Source: Artemisia argyi (taxonomy: Eukaryota; Streptophyta; Magnoliopsida; Asterales; Asteraceae). Taken from it: DNA of 64,000 bases. The notes beneath the pieces are model-generated. The model did no database searches, was not told where the DNA came from, and saw only the letters and a program-made list of their open reading frames with translations. The DNA is taken from assembly GCA_030686995.1 (NCBI GenBank), contig CM060693.1:117030728-117094727 (forward strand). Reading direction: 5' to 3'. Of this stretch, positions 54,860 to 64,000 are shown in pieces; position 1 is the first letter of the stretch, and every line of letters starts with the position of its first letter. A program made the translations under genes and the position numbers.

Positions 54860-56588
54860 TTATTCTTCAGATTTAGTCCACCTGATAAATAGCTTAATCA
54901 CATCCAAAGCTACATCAGATTCATCTTCAAGCTCCATTCCATGATCCAACATCCTGAGCATAATTTCTCTTATCAATGGATATCTTCTCTCAGCAAGCAT
55001 GTGAATCATGGTACCATCTTCCATCTCAAGTGAATGAACTCCTGATGACTCAAAAAATCTCCATCTTGTAATTTCCCAATTTTCATGATCATTCCATAGA
55101 GTATCAACACTTGTTTCTTCTGTTTCCTTGATGGTTATCAAATATCCAAGTAAGATTAATCCCACTCCTGTTGCTTCAATCTCCTCATAGTATGTCTGCA
55201 CTTGCAAGTATAAATCATATAGATCTTCTCTGGTAATAAAATGCAGAACATCCCATAACATATAAAATACTGTGAAGCATCCATCTTCTCTGTTGAACAT
55301 AAGATAATTCCCTTCTTTTTATTCAATCACAGAGAATGAAATAATCTTTGATTTCTTTCCAGAGTCTTCTGTTTTCTTAATCTCAAAATCAACTACTCTG
55401 AAATAATTCCTCAGTTCATCAATTGTATCTTCATGAATCATTTTGAGTCTCTTTGACAATTGATCATCTTAAACTGCTTTCTTCCTCTTCAATTTTCCTT
55501 TTTTCAACTTGTTCTTTTCTTATTTCTTCTAACTTCTTTCCCTTATCAACATCCATGGGTACAAAACTTTCTAAATCTTTCTTGATAGACACTTGTACTT
55601 CATCCCATAGAGCTTTCACTTTTGGATATCTCAATTTTTGCAAATTCTTGTATCCACTTCCTTTCAAGAAACTAATCATCCAGTTTCTTTCTTGAGCAAT
55701 TGTCATTGGCTTTCTTGTAATTGGCTTACTTATCTCTTCCAAATACTCTGCATCAAACTCAACTTGTTGCTTCCTAGCAATCTCTGCATCCTCTGCTATC
55801 TTTATTTCTCTAAGCTGTGCAAGAGTAAATTTTTTCTTTTTCTTCTTAATATTGTTTTGCTTCATGATCCCTTTCCCTTTGTCTTTAGGATCTAATTCTT
55901 CAGATTCAGAAACTTGTTGTGTAGGCTCAGAAATATGTATACCTCCTGAAGGACTATCCAAATTAAGCATAATCTGAGCTATAGTTTCATTATCACTTGT
56001 TGTATGCACCTTGACTTCTTCTTGCTGCATGAGATTGGAAGGACCAGCTTCATCTTCAAAATTCTTTGTTAATCTAGCTGTAGAAGTTCCAATTTCATCA
56101 ATATTCATAGAAGCAGTACCTTGCTCATCAGTACCTTGCAGACCAGTACTTTCATTAACAGTACTTTGAACATCAGTACTTTGATTGTGAGTGCTTTGAA
56201 TATTTTGTGCTTCAGCATCTTGCTCAATAACTTCTTCTTGTGCAATATTCACATCTTCTTCAACCTTTTTCTCTGGCACAAAATTCTTTGGATCTTCTAG
56301 ATAGTTCCAAAGATGAGCATCTTCTGAATATTTAATCCAATCATCATCTTCATTCAAATTATCATCTTGATTCCTCCCCAATTTGATAGATGATGACTTC
56401 TTATGATTCTTCTTGGATTTAAAAGCTTTCTTGAATGATTTAGACTTTTGCTTTTGAGATTACTTCTTTTCCTTCACATAAAGCCTAAAATTTTTCACAA
56501 GTGGCCACACAAACTTCTATAACCTTATGAACTTCTTTCTTAAACTCTTGATTTCTGTAGCCTAATCATCCATAACTTTCTTCATCCT
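54860..56588 (-). pseudogene. 3' ORF of a Ty1/copia-like element (G), one frameshift and stops
   Basis: Upstream, from 56588 to 56382, the frame is broken but readable. From 56381 to 55464 it is open: acidic, with repeated QST/EST units near 56100-56210, then KDKGKGIMKQ, a Lys run, FTLAQLREIKIAEDAEIARKQ and a basic coiled-coil end. A frameshift at about 55462 and one TAA near 55321 lead to the last part, 55300-54860, with FITREDLYDLY, GVHSLEMEDGTMIHML and AERRYPLIREIMLRMLDHG. I recall both segments as the extra protein that follows RNase H in Asteraceae Ty1/copia elements. No enzyme motif is visible and the function is unknown. LTR F cuts it at 56589, and the copia pol that should precede it is outside the window. 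Confidence 0.65.
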
Positions 56589-58661
56589 TGGTTGGTGCAA
56601 AAGTAGTCAACTAAAGTCAACCACACGTGTGGTCAATATAGTCAAACTACCTAGACCAATCTCCGTGGAAGCATAGGGTTTTCCCGAGTCGTTATGTCCC
56701 GACGAGGTGTGAATTGTTATCAAACGGGTTTGTGATCGGGTGAATTTGGACAGGAAAGGGGTTTGTGATTGATTAAGCTAAGGAATATAAGAAAAAATAG
56801 CTTAAATAAGCTATATGGATGGTTACGTGAAAGTTAGATACCTAAAAACGTTTAAAATCTAAAAACGTGCACATTTACATTTAAAATAACGTAAACGTAA
56901 AAAATAAAAAGTAAAAACTGAAATCTGGAAACCCTCATGGGGTGAAATGACTTTTTTACAAACCTAAGTATGAAAGATAATTTTAGAAAAAGAAAATGAA
57001 TTTTTACACTAATTACTTATTTAATAATAATTAAATACTATTTAATACTAGTTATTAATATTTAAATAACTTAAATACAATATAATATTATTTTAATACT
57101 AGAAAAATGAAAAATTAATTTCTAAAATTATAAAATAACTAAAAACTAATTTTAAACTTAAAAATATGTCTTTTTGTCTTTCTGATTTTTGTATGAATTA
57201 ATTACTAATTATATTAATTAAACTATTTAAAATTATTAAAAATACTAAAGAGACTTAGATAATTATGAAAAAATTTATAAATCTAATTAACCATCACAGG
57301 AATCATAAAAAAATATAAAAAGTTTGTTTTATGCATTTTTAAACTATTTCACTAATTATTATCCTAATTATTAATTAATTACCAATTAAACTAACTAAAT
57401 TCTAAAAATTAGAAAATTAACATTAGAAATTCTAGAAAAATTTCTAAAAATGTTTTAACTTATAAAAAAAGCTAGGAAAATTATAAAAACTAGGTATTAA
57501 TTAATGAAATCTAATTTTTCTATTTAATACTTTAATATTAATTAATAATTAATAAAACTAATATTAAATCTAATAAGTACTAAATTACAAGATAAAATTC
57601 TGGAAAAATTACTAAAAATACTTTAATATAAAAGAAAATTAAGAAAAATATAAAATTGTGAATTACTTAATAAAAAGCTAAAAAGGAAAATAAAAAAGAT
57701 AAATAATACTAAATAGAAACTATCACTTAATTTTATTTTGGATTTTTCTGATTTTTCTTTTGGAAAACTATTTTATACTTAAAAACAAAGAACTTTTGTA
57801 AAAACAACTTTTCTATAACTTAAAAATAACCAAAATGGACACATAAAGCTAAAACATTTGACTTTCTTTGACTTTTGAAGGAAATGAGCCTCTACGGGGC
57901 CCACATAGGTGGACTATGGTTTAAACTAGCTAAGTGAACTGTAATAAGCAAGAACAACAAGTTAGGACCTTTGAATAAGCTAATAAGCATGAAAATAAGC
58001 ACTTGAAATCTAGGCTCAACCCAGAAATGGGACAACTTTTGATGGCCAATAAATGTGGGTCCCAGTGTGCTTAAGCTTCAACAAAAGCTTGGAATGGATA
58101 GAGGGCCAGCTTGTGAATCTGAGGAACCAAGAATCTAAGTGTGGGACCCACTGGTGAGGCTGTGGGACCCACCGAATGTTGACAGATCAGTGGGTGGCTG
58201 CTGCAGTAGGGTATGAGACAGCCCTGCAGCTGTGTTTGGGAAGTCGTGGGGCCCACACAAAAATTCACAAAATTGTAATGAAGGTGGGAATCAAGATTTG
58301 AGGTGGTAGACTAAACCCTGTAAATGTTTCAAGGCCTATGTCTAAGTAAAAAATTCTAAACAATTCACCCAAGATTTGGATTTTTTGAGAACTAAGCAAT
58401 TTTGACTTTTTATTTTTGAACCTACTTTGACTTTATGGAACTATAATTGACCCTAATGAATTGTAAACATGTTTATAAGCTATAAGGAGATGATCTAAAG
58501 CTATGACAACTAATTATGAAATGATATGAGTGATCTATAATTTCAAGAATCCAACAATGAACCTGATGTGGAATTTTAAAATGGATTTTTACTTTTTAAT
58601 GAAAAACCACTGGTTTTTATCACTTAAGTTACCTAATTTAACCTATTGAAGCATGTAGGAA
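56589..58661 (-). repeat. Element F: U5-side part of an Athila-type LTR
   Basis: TGGTTGGTGC (minus end ...CCAACCA) starts inside the G ORF. The conserved U5 block with CGAGTCGTTATGTCCC lies at 56664-56712, then AT-rich LTR DNA as in K and E. It ends where E inserts. A 14-bp palindrome ACCACACGTGTGGT with a central CACGTG is at 56620-56633. No PBS is on its left, so it is a 3' or solo LTR. The U3 side should lie beyond the window. ATCCT (56584-56588) would be its target duplication. Confidence 0.65.
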
Positions 58662-60120
58662 TGATTCACCTCAAACGATCAGATAATTATTGGTCAACCA
58701 CTTGTGAATGGTCAATTATAATAGTCAAACAGATGAGGCAAATGCTTCCGTGAAATACAGTGTTTTCCCGGGTCGTAATGTCCCAACGAGGTGTGCGATG
58801 TTTTATTATAAACGAATTTGTGATCGAGTGAATATGAACAGGAAAGGTTATAAGTGTGTGTGTGTGTTTAAACTAGGGTTTTATAACTTAAAATAACTTA
58901 ATTAAACTATTGAAATGATTACGTGAAAGCTAGGTATCTAAAACGTTTAAAACGTACACCAAATTAAAATCAGACGCGATTGCGTACTGAGAAAAAGGTG
59001 AGTTTTAAGAAAAATAAACTACAAGGGTTAAAAATGAAAATTCTATAAACTTAAACTTAAAATAAAATTTAATTAAAAAGAAAACTATATTTTAGATTAT
59101 TATACTATTTATTATTAATTATTTAATTAAAAACTTATTTAACTATTTAATTAAAACTTACTTTAAATCAAACTAAAAATGATAAATACTACAAATTAAA
59201 CTAGAAACTTGTAAAAATAATTTCTAAAACTTAAAATGAACTTGAAGAAAGTATAAAAAATAAAAATAAATCTTTTTGTCTTTTTATGTATTTTCTATTA
59301 ATTAAAAACTATTTATATTAATTATACTAATTAAACTATTTTAAATTACAAATAATACTAAACTAACTTAGAAAATTATGAAAAAATTTATAAAACTATT
59401 TTATGACTTATAAAATCTATAAAAAATATAAAAACTAGGTGTTGCTATATAAAAATTAATTATGCTATTTATAACTTATTTATTGATTAATTACTAAATA
59501 AACTGATATTAATTATAATAAATACTAAATGACAAAACAAAAATCTGAGAAAATTATGAAAATTATTTTAACTTAAAAGGAAATTAATAAAAATATAAAA
59601 ACACAAATTACTTAATTAAAATCTAAAAATGAAAATTAAAATTAAATTAAATTAAACAGAAACTATCACTTATTTTTATATTGTTTTTTCTGGAATTTTC
59701 TTTTACCAAACTATATTATACTTAAAAATAAACAACTTTTGTGAAAACAACTAATTTACAACTTAATAATAAGCACTATGGAAGCTTATTGCTATCACAG
59801 TTGACTTTTGTTGACTGAAATGGAAAATAAGCTCAAATGAGCTTATGTGGGACCCACCTTGGTATATTCTGGTTCTAATAAGTGTATTGGATTTGTCAAA
59901 GCTAAAATTAGCCAAATAAGCTCAGTAGATAAGCTGATAAGCCAAAATAAGCTATTCCAAAAACTGATTTGAACACAGAATGGGGACAAACTTTTGGGTC
60001 TGATTCAGGTGGGGTCCACTGGAATTCAGGTCAAACAAAAGGTCAATCTAAGATCTCTGGTAGGAGGGGGGTTGGGAAAAGCTAATTAGGAGGTGTGGGG
60101 TCCACTGAGGTGGTCACAAA

Positions 60121-60142
60121 ACCACCACAAAGTTGTGGTGGT
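60121..60142 (-). other. CCACCACAA/TTGTGGTGG hairpin in LTR E
   Basis: ACCACCACAA and TTGTGGTGGT, perfect 10-bp arms around AG. It is in the same setting as the K hairpin at 40276-40297. Confidence 0.6.
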
Positions 60143-60501
60143 GGCCTGAGATGACTGCAGCAGGGCACACCCTTGCCCTGCAAGTGAGTTTGAGGGTGAG
60201 TGGGGCCCAGAGGAAAATTCCTAAAAATAAAATGGTACTGAGACCTTGAAGTTGAGGTGGTAGAGTATTAATACAACAAATCTCAAGTCCTAGATCCAAA
60301 TCCTAAATTCTAAACAAATCTTTGAAGTTTGGAAAAATCTGAGATGAACAATATTTGACTTTTTAGTGAAACTTGCTAGTTTGACTTATCTAAGATTCTA
60401 ACACTTCTAACTGACTAATTAAGTTGTAATAAGCTATGATAGACCTAAAATAAGCTAAAGCTTAAAGATATGAGCTAATGGGTAGGTTTATGAGTCTAAT
60501 A

Positions 60502-60525
60502 TCCTTGACAGTTAACTGTCAAGGA
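60502..60525. repeat. 24-bp perfect palindrome in LTR E
   Basis: TCCTTGACAGTT followed by its exact reverse complement, with outer complementary TCTAAT...ATTAGA (60495-60538). K has the weaker ACACAGT-GA-ACTGTGT at the corresponding place (about 40664-40680). Confidence 0.8.
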
Positions 60526-62573
60526 ATTTGGTATTAGATTTCGACTATTGGACCTAAACTTACCCAATTTCATGACATGCCTAACTGACTTATACCTATT
60601 ATGACTTGTTTAAACAGAAAATTCTAACAAACAAACCCTGGAACATATGGTAACAGGTTTATCCAAACACTCCCTAACAAACTAATTATACTATAACTAT
60701 TAGATTATTAAACCAACTCTACTGATTTTATACTTGCAACAGTTTATTTAATCAATATTAAAGTTATTTAAACCAAATAAACTACTAATAACAACAAAAA
60801 CAATAATATGGAAAATTAAGCTTTGAGACTTACAAAGAGTATATGACTGAGATGATGGAACTAGGACCAATATCTATCCTAACAGTCTTCCACAAGACTA
60901 CTAATACCACAGCAATCAAAATCACACCTTGCTCAGCCCTTCTTCCTCTCTTTCCTTTATTTTTTATTTTTCAACTATTTAACTTCTATTTTTTAAGTAT
61001 TTTTCTTTTATGACTTGAATAAACAACTGAGGTACATAAAAACTTAAATAAGCTTTGTCAAAGCTTAAGTTAGCTTTATAAACCCAGAATTACAACTAGA
61101 AACAACAAATAAGCTTATGGTGATTTTTTGAAATAAGAGGAACTTGCATAAACTGAAACAGCAAATGAAACTTGAACTTGAGTTGAATAAAGATTGAAAT
61201 ACATGAGATTAACTGAGTACAAGCTAATTTGATTGAAATTACAACTGAAATACAAGATTACACTGCCTACGACTATATTAAACCTAAGTTACTCTAATAA
61301 TTTATCTCTGCTACATCATTTCCCTTTTGTAGAGATGTTCTGAGATTGTGGGACCCACTGGGTCATTTCCCACCAATTCCCAACCGTTGATATGGTCTAA
61401 TCAATCCACACCGTTCAAAAGTCTTTTTGGCGCCAAAATAGTCTTGGGTGTCAGATTATGCGTGGAGAGGGTATTTAGGCATTAAATGGGGTTTGGTGAG
61501 GCGTGGAGGACAAGGGATTAGGGTAGGACAGCTGGGGGTTGAGGTGGAAGGTGGTTTTGGTAGCAGCGGTGGTGGTGGTATGGTTTGGGAGGGAAGGTGG
61601 TATGGGAGAAGTGATGTTTGACCGAGGTGTTTGACCCGGTTTAATTTTAAGGTGTGGACTGGGCTGGGTAAACTTTGGGCTTAGGGTTTTAATAAAAGGG
61701 TAGGGTGGGCTGGTATGGTGTGTTGGGTTTATTATGGTTTTGGGTTTAATAATACTAAGGATCCGTTTGGTTATATAGAAATTACAAGGACCAATTATGT
61801 AATTTAAGCAAGGATGAAGGGCTGGTTTTGTAAGTTAACCAAAGTTCTCACAGGGACCAGATTTGACAAGGATGAATAGTACAAGGGTATATTTGATTTT
61901 TTTCATTTTTAAAATACCCGGGGACTATAATTGACAAAACTGAAACTCTAGGGACTTAACATGTAATTTCTCCAAACTTTTCATCCAGGGACTAATAGTG
62001 AGAATTATGAATTTCCTAGGACCCTTAATGATAATTTTCCCATTTTGAACACCCAGGGACTAAAACTGTCAAGTTTGAAACTTTGAGGGACCTGTTTTGC
62101 CAAACTGTGAAACTTCAGGGACCAATCATGTAAATTCACCAAACTTCACACCAAGGACCATTCCTGCAAAAGATTTATTAGTACAAGGACCAAAATTGAC
62201 TTTCTCAAAGTTTTTACATCCTAGGGACCATTTCTGTCAATTTCCAAAGTAAAGGGACTAAACTTGTAATTTTATGAAACTTTGTACCAAAGGACTAAAT
62301 ATGTAACTTTATGATTAAATAGGACCTTTGGTGACTTTTTCATGTTTTTAGAATAATCAGGGACTAGTTTTGCCAATTTATGAAACTTGAGGGACTGAAA
62401 CTGCCAATTATGCAAACTTTGTACGTTTTTCATCTGTTTTTGCATATTTTGCATTTGAAACATATAAAACACACTTCTAAGATATTTTAAGTATTTTGAC
62501 ACATATTTGAGTGTTTTTGGATGTTTTGGCAGCTCAGATTGGTATAAAATGATGAGTATTTAGACACTCATCA

Positions 62574-62585
62574 ATCCCCTACACT
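62574..62585 (-). other. Polypurine tract of E
   Basis: AGTGTAGGGGAT on the minus strand. One change from N1 and K. Confidence 0.7.
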
Positions 62586-62590
62586 AAACT

Positions 62591-62609
62591 ATTGCTAGTC
62601 CCTAGCAAT
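62591..62609 (-). other. PPT-side hairpin of E
   Basis: ATTGCTAG-GGA-CTAGCAAT, identical to N1 and K. Confidence 0.75.
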
Positions 62610-62634
62610 CTTTTGAGAAAAACTTAATGGATTT

Positions 62635-63040
62635 GAAAAACTCTTTACCAAAATCCATCACTTCTGGAGTAGCCAGGTGTAAGAACTGTGGCACACCTAA
62701 TAACCGTGTGATTTTGAGCAAACCACCAGCTAACAATGGATTTGATTAGTGTTTACCAAAAGCCGTTTGCTTCTGGACTAGCCAACTCTTGATGGAATAG
62801 TCAACATCTTGGTGAGCTGATTACCAATTATGGATTTTCCACTGCCTTTACCACAAGCCATAATCTTGCGGGCTAGCCAACTCATTCGCTTTATGGGATA
62901 TGGGGAGTTGAGGAACCATACAATTTTTGGCAAATTGCAAGCCATAAACGGGTTTGAGATATCTTTACCAAGAACCGTTTGCTCCTGTATTAGCCAATCC
63001 TGTTGTGGGTTAGACATGGAGGATTGATACCATTTATTGC
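62635..63040 (-). repeat. Four-unit 3'-UTR tandem module of E
   Basis: TTTACC words at 62644, 62752, 62847 and 62964, with the same a-b-a-b order as N1 and K. Confidence 0.8.
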
Positions 63041-63146
63041 GTTCTAAGTGAGAAAAAATTTTAAAATTTTGGCTAAAATGGGGGTTCTTGATGGAACATG
63101 TGTTTAAATTCGTTAGAATAACGAATCTCCCCCCACACTTAGAACT

Positions 63147-63166
63147 GAATATTGTCCTCAATATTC
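63147..63166 (-). other. Hairpin with G tract, E 3' UTR
   Basis: GAATATTG-AGGA-CAATATTC. A G6 tract lies at about 63128-63133. Confidence 0.7.
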
Positions 63167-63398
63167 AAAGTACCGGGTGTTAAACCAACACTTAGAACGT
63201 AAGAAGAAAATATTCTATAGCGTTTGTTTAAGATGTATATACATACAATTATTTTTTAGATAAAACTTCTTAAATAGAAGCTATCACTATATTTACATTT
63301 TTTTTAGAGGATATATATATACAACATGTGGGGCATCTCCCCCACACTAGGGTGAAACATGGGTGAAAACCTATGTACATGCTACTGTTTTTGATTAC

Positions 63399-63418
63399 CG
63401 AGTCGCTAACTTGACTCG
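63399..63418 (-). other. Stop-side hairpin of E
   Basis: CGAGTC...GACTCG, in the same place as in N1, although the E ORF now stops earlier, at 63550. Confidence 0.6.
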
Positions 63419-63549
63419 ACCCCGAATTCATTTGTCCATGGGGAAGTAAGTGGAAGAGACAATCTCAATCGGACTTTCATTCAAGACGTTTGGATAAACA
63501 TTTGAAGCACGTGAAAGTTCCACTCCGATGAGACATAATGACACCCGGC

Positions 63550-64000
63550 TCAAAATTTATTAATGAGAATGCCGGGGTCAAAGATAATGTCCTCACTCCC
63601 GAAAGAGTGAAGAACAAGAGAAGCCACGAAATATATGAAGAAAAGAAAGAAAGTCATGATGAAAATCATAACTAACTCCTCATCATCAATAGGAGAATTC
63701 ATTGTTTCATGAATCTCCTCTTTTAAGCTCGTTTGATCAAGACATATTATGGGTATGTCTAGATCAAAATAGAAACTATCATACTCCGGTAGAGATATGA
63801 TATGAGTGAGTTCACAGGAGAACTCCTCGTAAAGAGAATCATTCACAAGATGTAAATCCGTGAACTCATGTTCCTTTGTGGAGTCATCACAATCCTCATT
63901 CTGAATATCATAAATTGGATTATCAATCAAAATGAATTCAGATTCGAATTCAAATAGAGGATTGGTGATAGTAGTTTTGAATGCTTCAGGAACAAGGGGA
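63550..64000 (-). CDS. C-terminal part of an N1-type ORF in E, runs off the window
   Basis: The frame is open from the window edge to TGA at 63550. It matches residues of the N1 protein from TNPLFEF onward: DLHLVNDSLYEEFSCELTH, then the hydrophobic MIFIMTFFLFFIYFVASLVL and HSFGSEDIIFDPG. The N1 tail of about 45 further residues is cut off by the stop after INKF. Relics of it continue in shifted frames to about 63430. Compared with N1 the middle is shorter. The hydrophobic segment is longer here than in N1, which supports a real membrane-type segment. The start lies outside the window, so integrity is unknown. Confidence 0.65.
   Translation of the reverse strand, partial: PLVPEAFKTTITNPLFEFESEFILIDNPIYDIQNEDCDDSTKEHEFTDLHLVNDSLYEEFSCELTHIISLPEYDSFYFDLDIPIICLDQTSLKEEIHETMNSPIDDEELVMIFIMTFFLFFIYFVASLVLHSFGSEDIIFDPGILINKF

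Larger units (their letters stand above)
58662..62573 (-). repeat. 3' LTR of E
   Basis: In minus orientation it starts TGATGAGTG...ACTCATCA-like at 62573 and ends GAGGTGAATCA at 58662. It has GGGACTA-type repeats at 61790-62400, the U5 block at 58752-58800 and strong hairpins at 60121-60142 and 60502-60525. No clear TATA is seen; the K position has TACAAAAG. Confidence 0.85.
58662..64000 (-). mobile_element. Element E: N1-type non-autonomous element, 3' half
   Basis: LTR 58662-62573, PPT, the same 3'-UTR structures as N1 and K, then the C-terminal part of an N1-type ORF running off the window. The left flank AGGAA (58657-58661) is the expected target duplication, not testable here. The LTR is about 1.5 kb longer than that of N1 and closer in layout to K. 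Confidence 0.82.

Overview
The window looks like plant nuclear heterochromatin made almost entirely of LTR retrotransposons inserted into one another. I see no convincing host gene, tRNA, rRNA or CRISPR array. The sequence is AT-rich, with plant-type primer-binding sites (tRNA-Asp-like TGGCGCCG... and tRNA-iMet-like TGGTACCAGAGCC), Athila-type Ty3/gypsy coding remnants and TATA boxes inside LTRs. Three protein types match, from memory, families abundant in Asteraceae genomes (Tanacetum, Artemisia and relatives): the Athila polyprotein, the zinc-knuckle ORF at 13813-15720, and the Ty1/copia 3' ORF at 54860-56588. An Asteraceae host is therefore my best inference; no search was run.

Layout, left to right (letters are mine). 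A (1-4395, resuming 8402 to about 9060, +) is the 3' part of an Athila-like element: integrase tail with two stops, a 3' region, and a 3' LTR. B (4396-8396, +) is a 4.0-kb solo LTR inside LTR A, with target duplication GAGAT. C (about 9061-10620 and 18364-19097, -) is a 5' LTR, PBS and leader with a broken ORF. N1 (10621-18358, -) sits inside LTR C with target duplication CCTAA. It is a very young non-autonomous element with an intact 635-aa ORF. At 19208-19546 (-) lies an unidentified small pseudogene. D (about 19559-22605, +) is a gypsy LTR plus leader packed with CpG palindromes. G is an old copia-like element on the - strand, now in pieces at 22606-22997, 38653-38759 and 53896-56588. Its LTR was hit by H (22998-38647, +, TSD TTAAT; gag and protease kept, RT to integrase core lost) and by K (38760-53890, -, TSD CAGCA; an Athila with about 4-kb LTRs and a decayed but nearly full polyprotein). 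J (28442-36331, +, TSD AATTA) is a pol-less element with a copia-like PBS nested in H. F (56589-58661, -) is part of an Athila-type LTR inserted in the G ORF. E (58662-64000+, -) inserted in F and carries the N1-type ORF, running off the window.

How the parts relate. N1 and K have the same PBS and PPT and the same set of 3'-UTR structures: a hairpin just after the stop codon, a second hairpin beside a G tract, a four-unit tandem module of about 100-bp period, a hairpin beside the PPT, and a foldback at the LTR start. E has the same 3' set. This fits N1 and E being mobilised in trans by K-like Athila elements. A divergent copy of the tandem module also lies in the 3' region of the copia-like G, which is the most unexpected observation here. 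Separately, H/C, D and J each carry their own GC-rich palindrome arrays in LTR and untranslated DNA.

Inferred order of events: D, then G, then F, H and K inserted separately into G. J went into H, E into F, and N1 into C. N1 looks youngest, because its two LTRs differ only in homopolymer lengths by eye.
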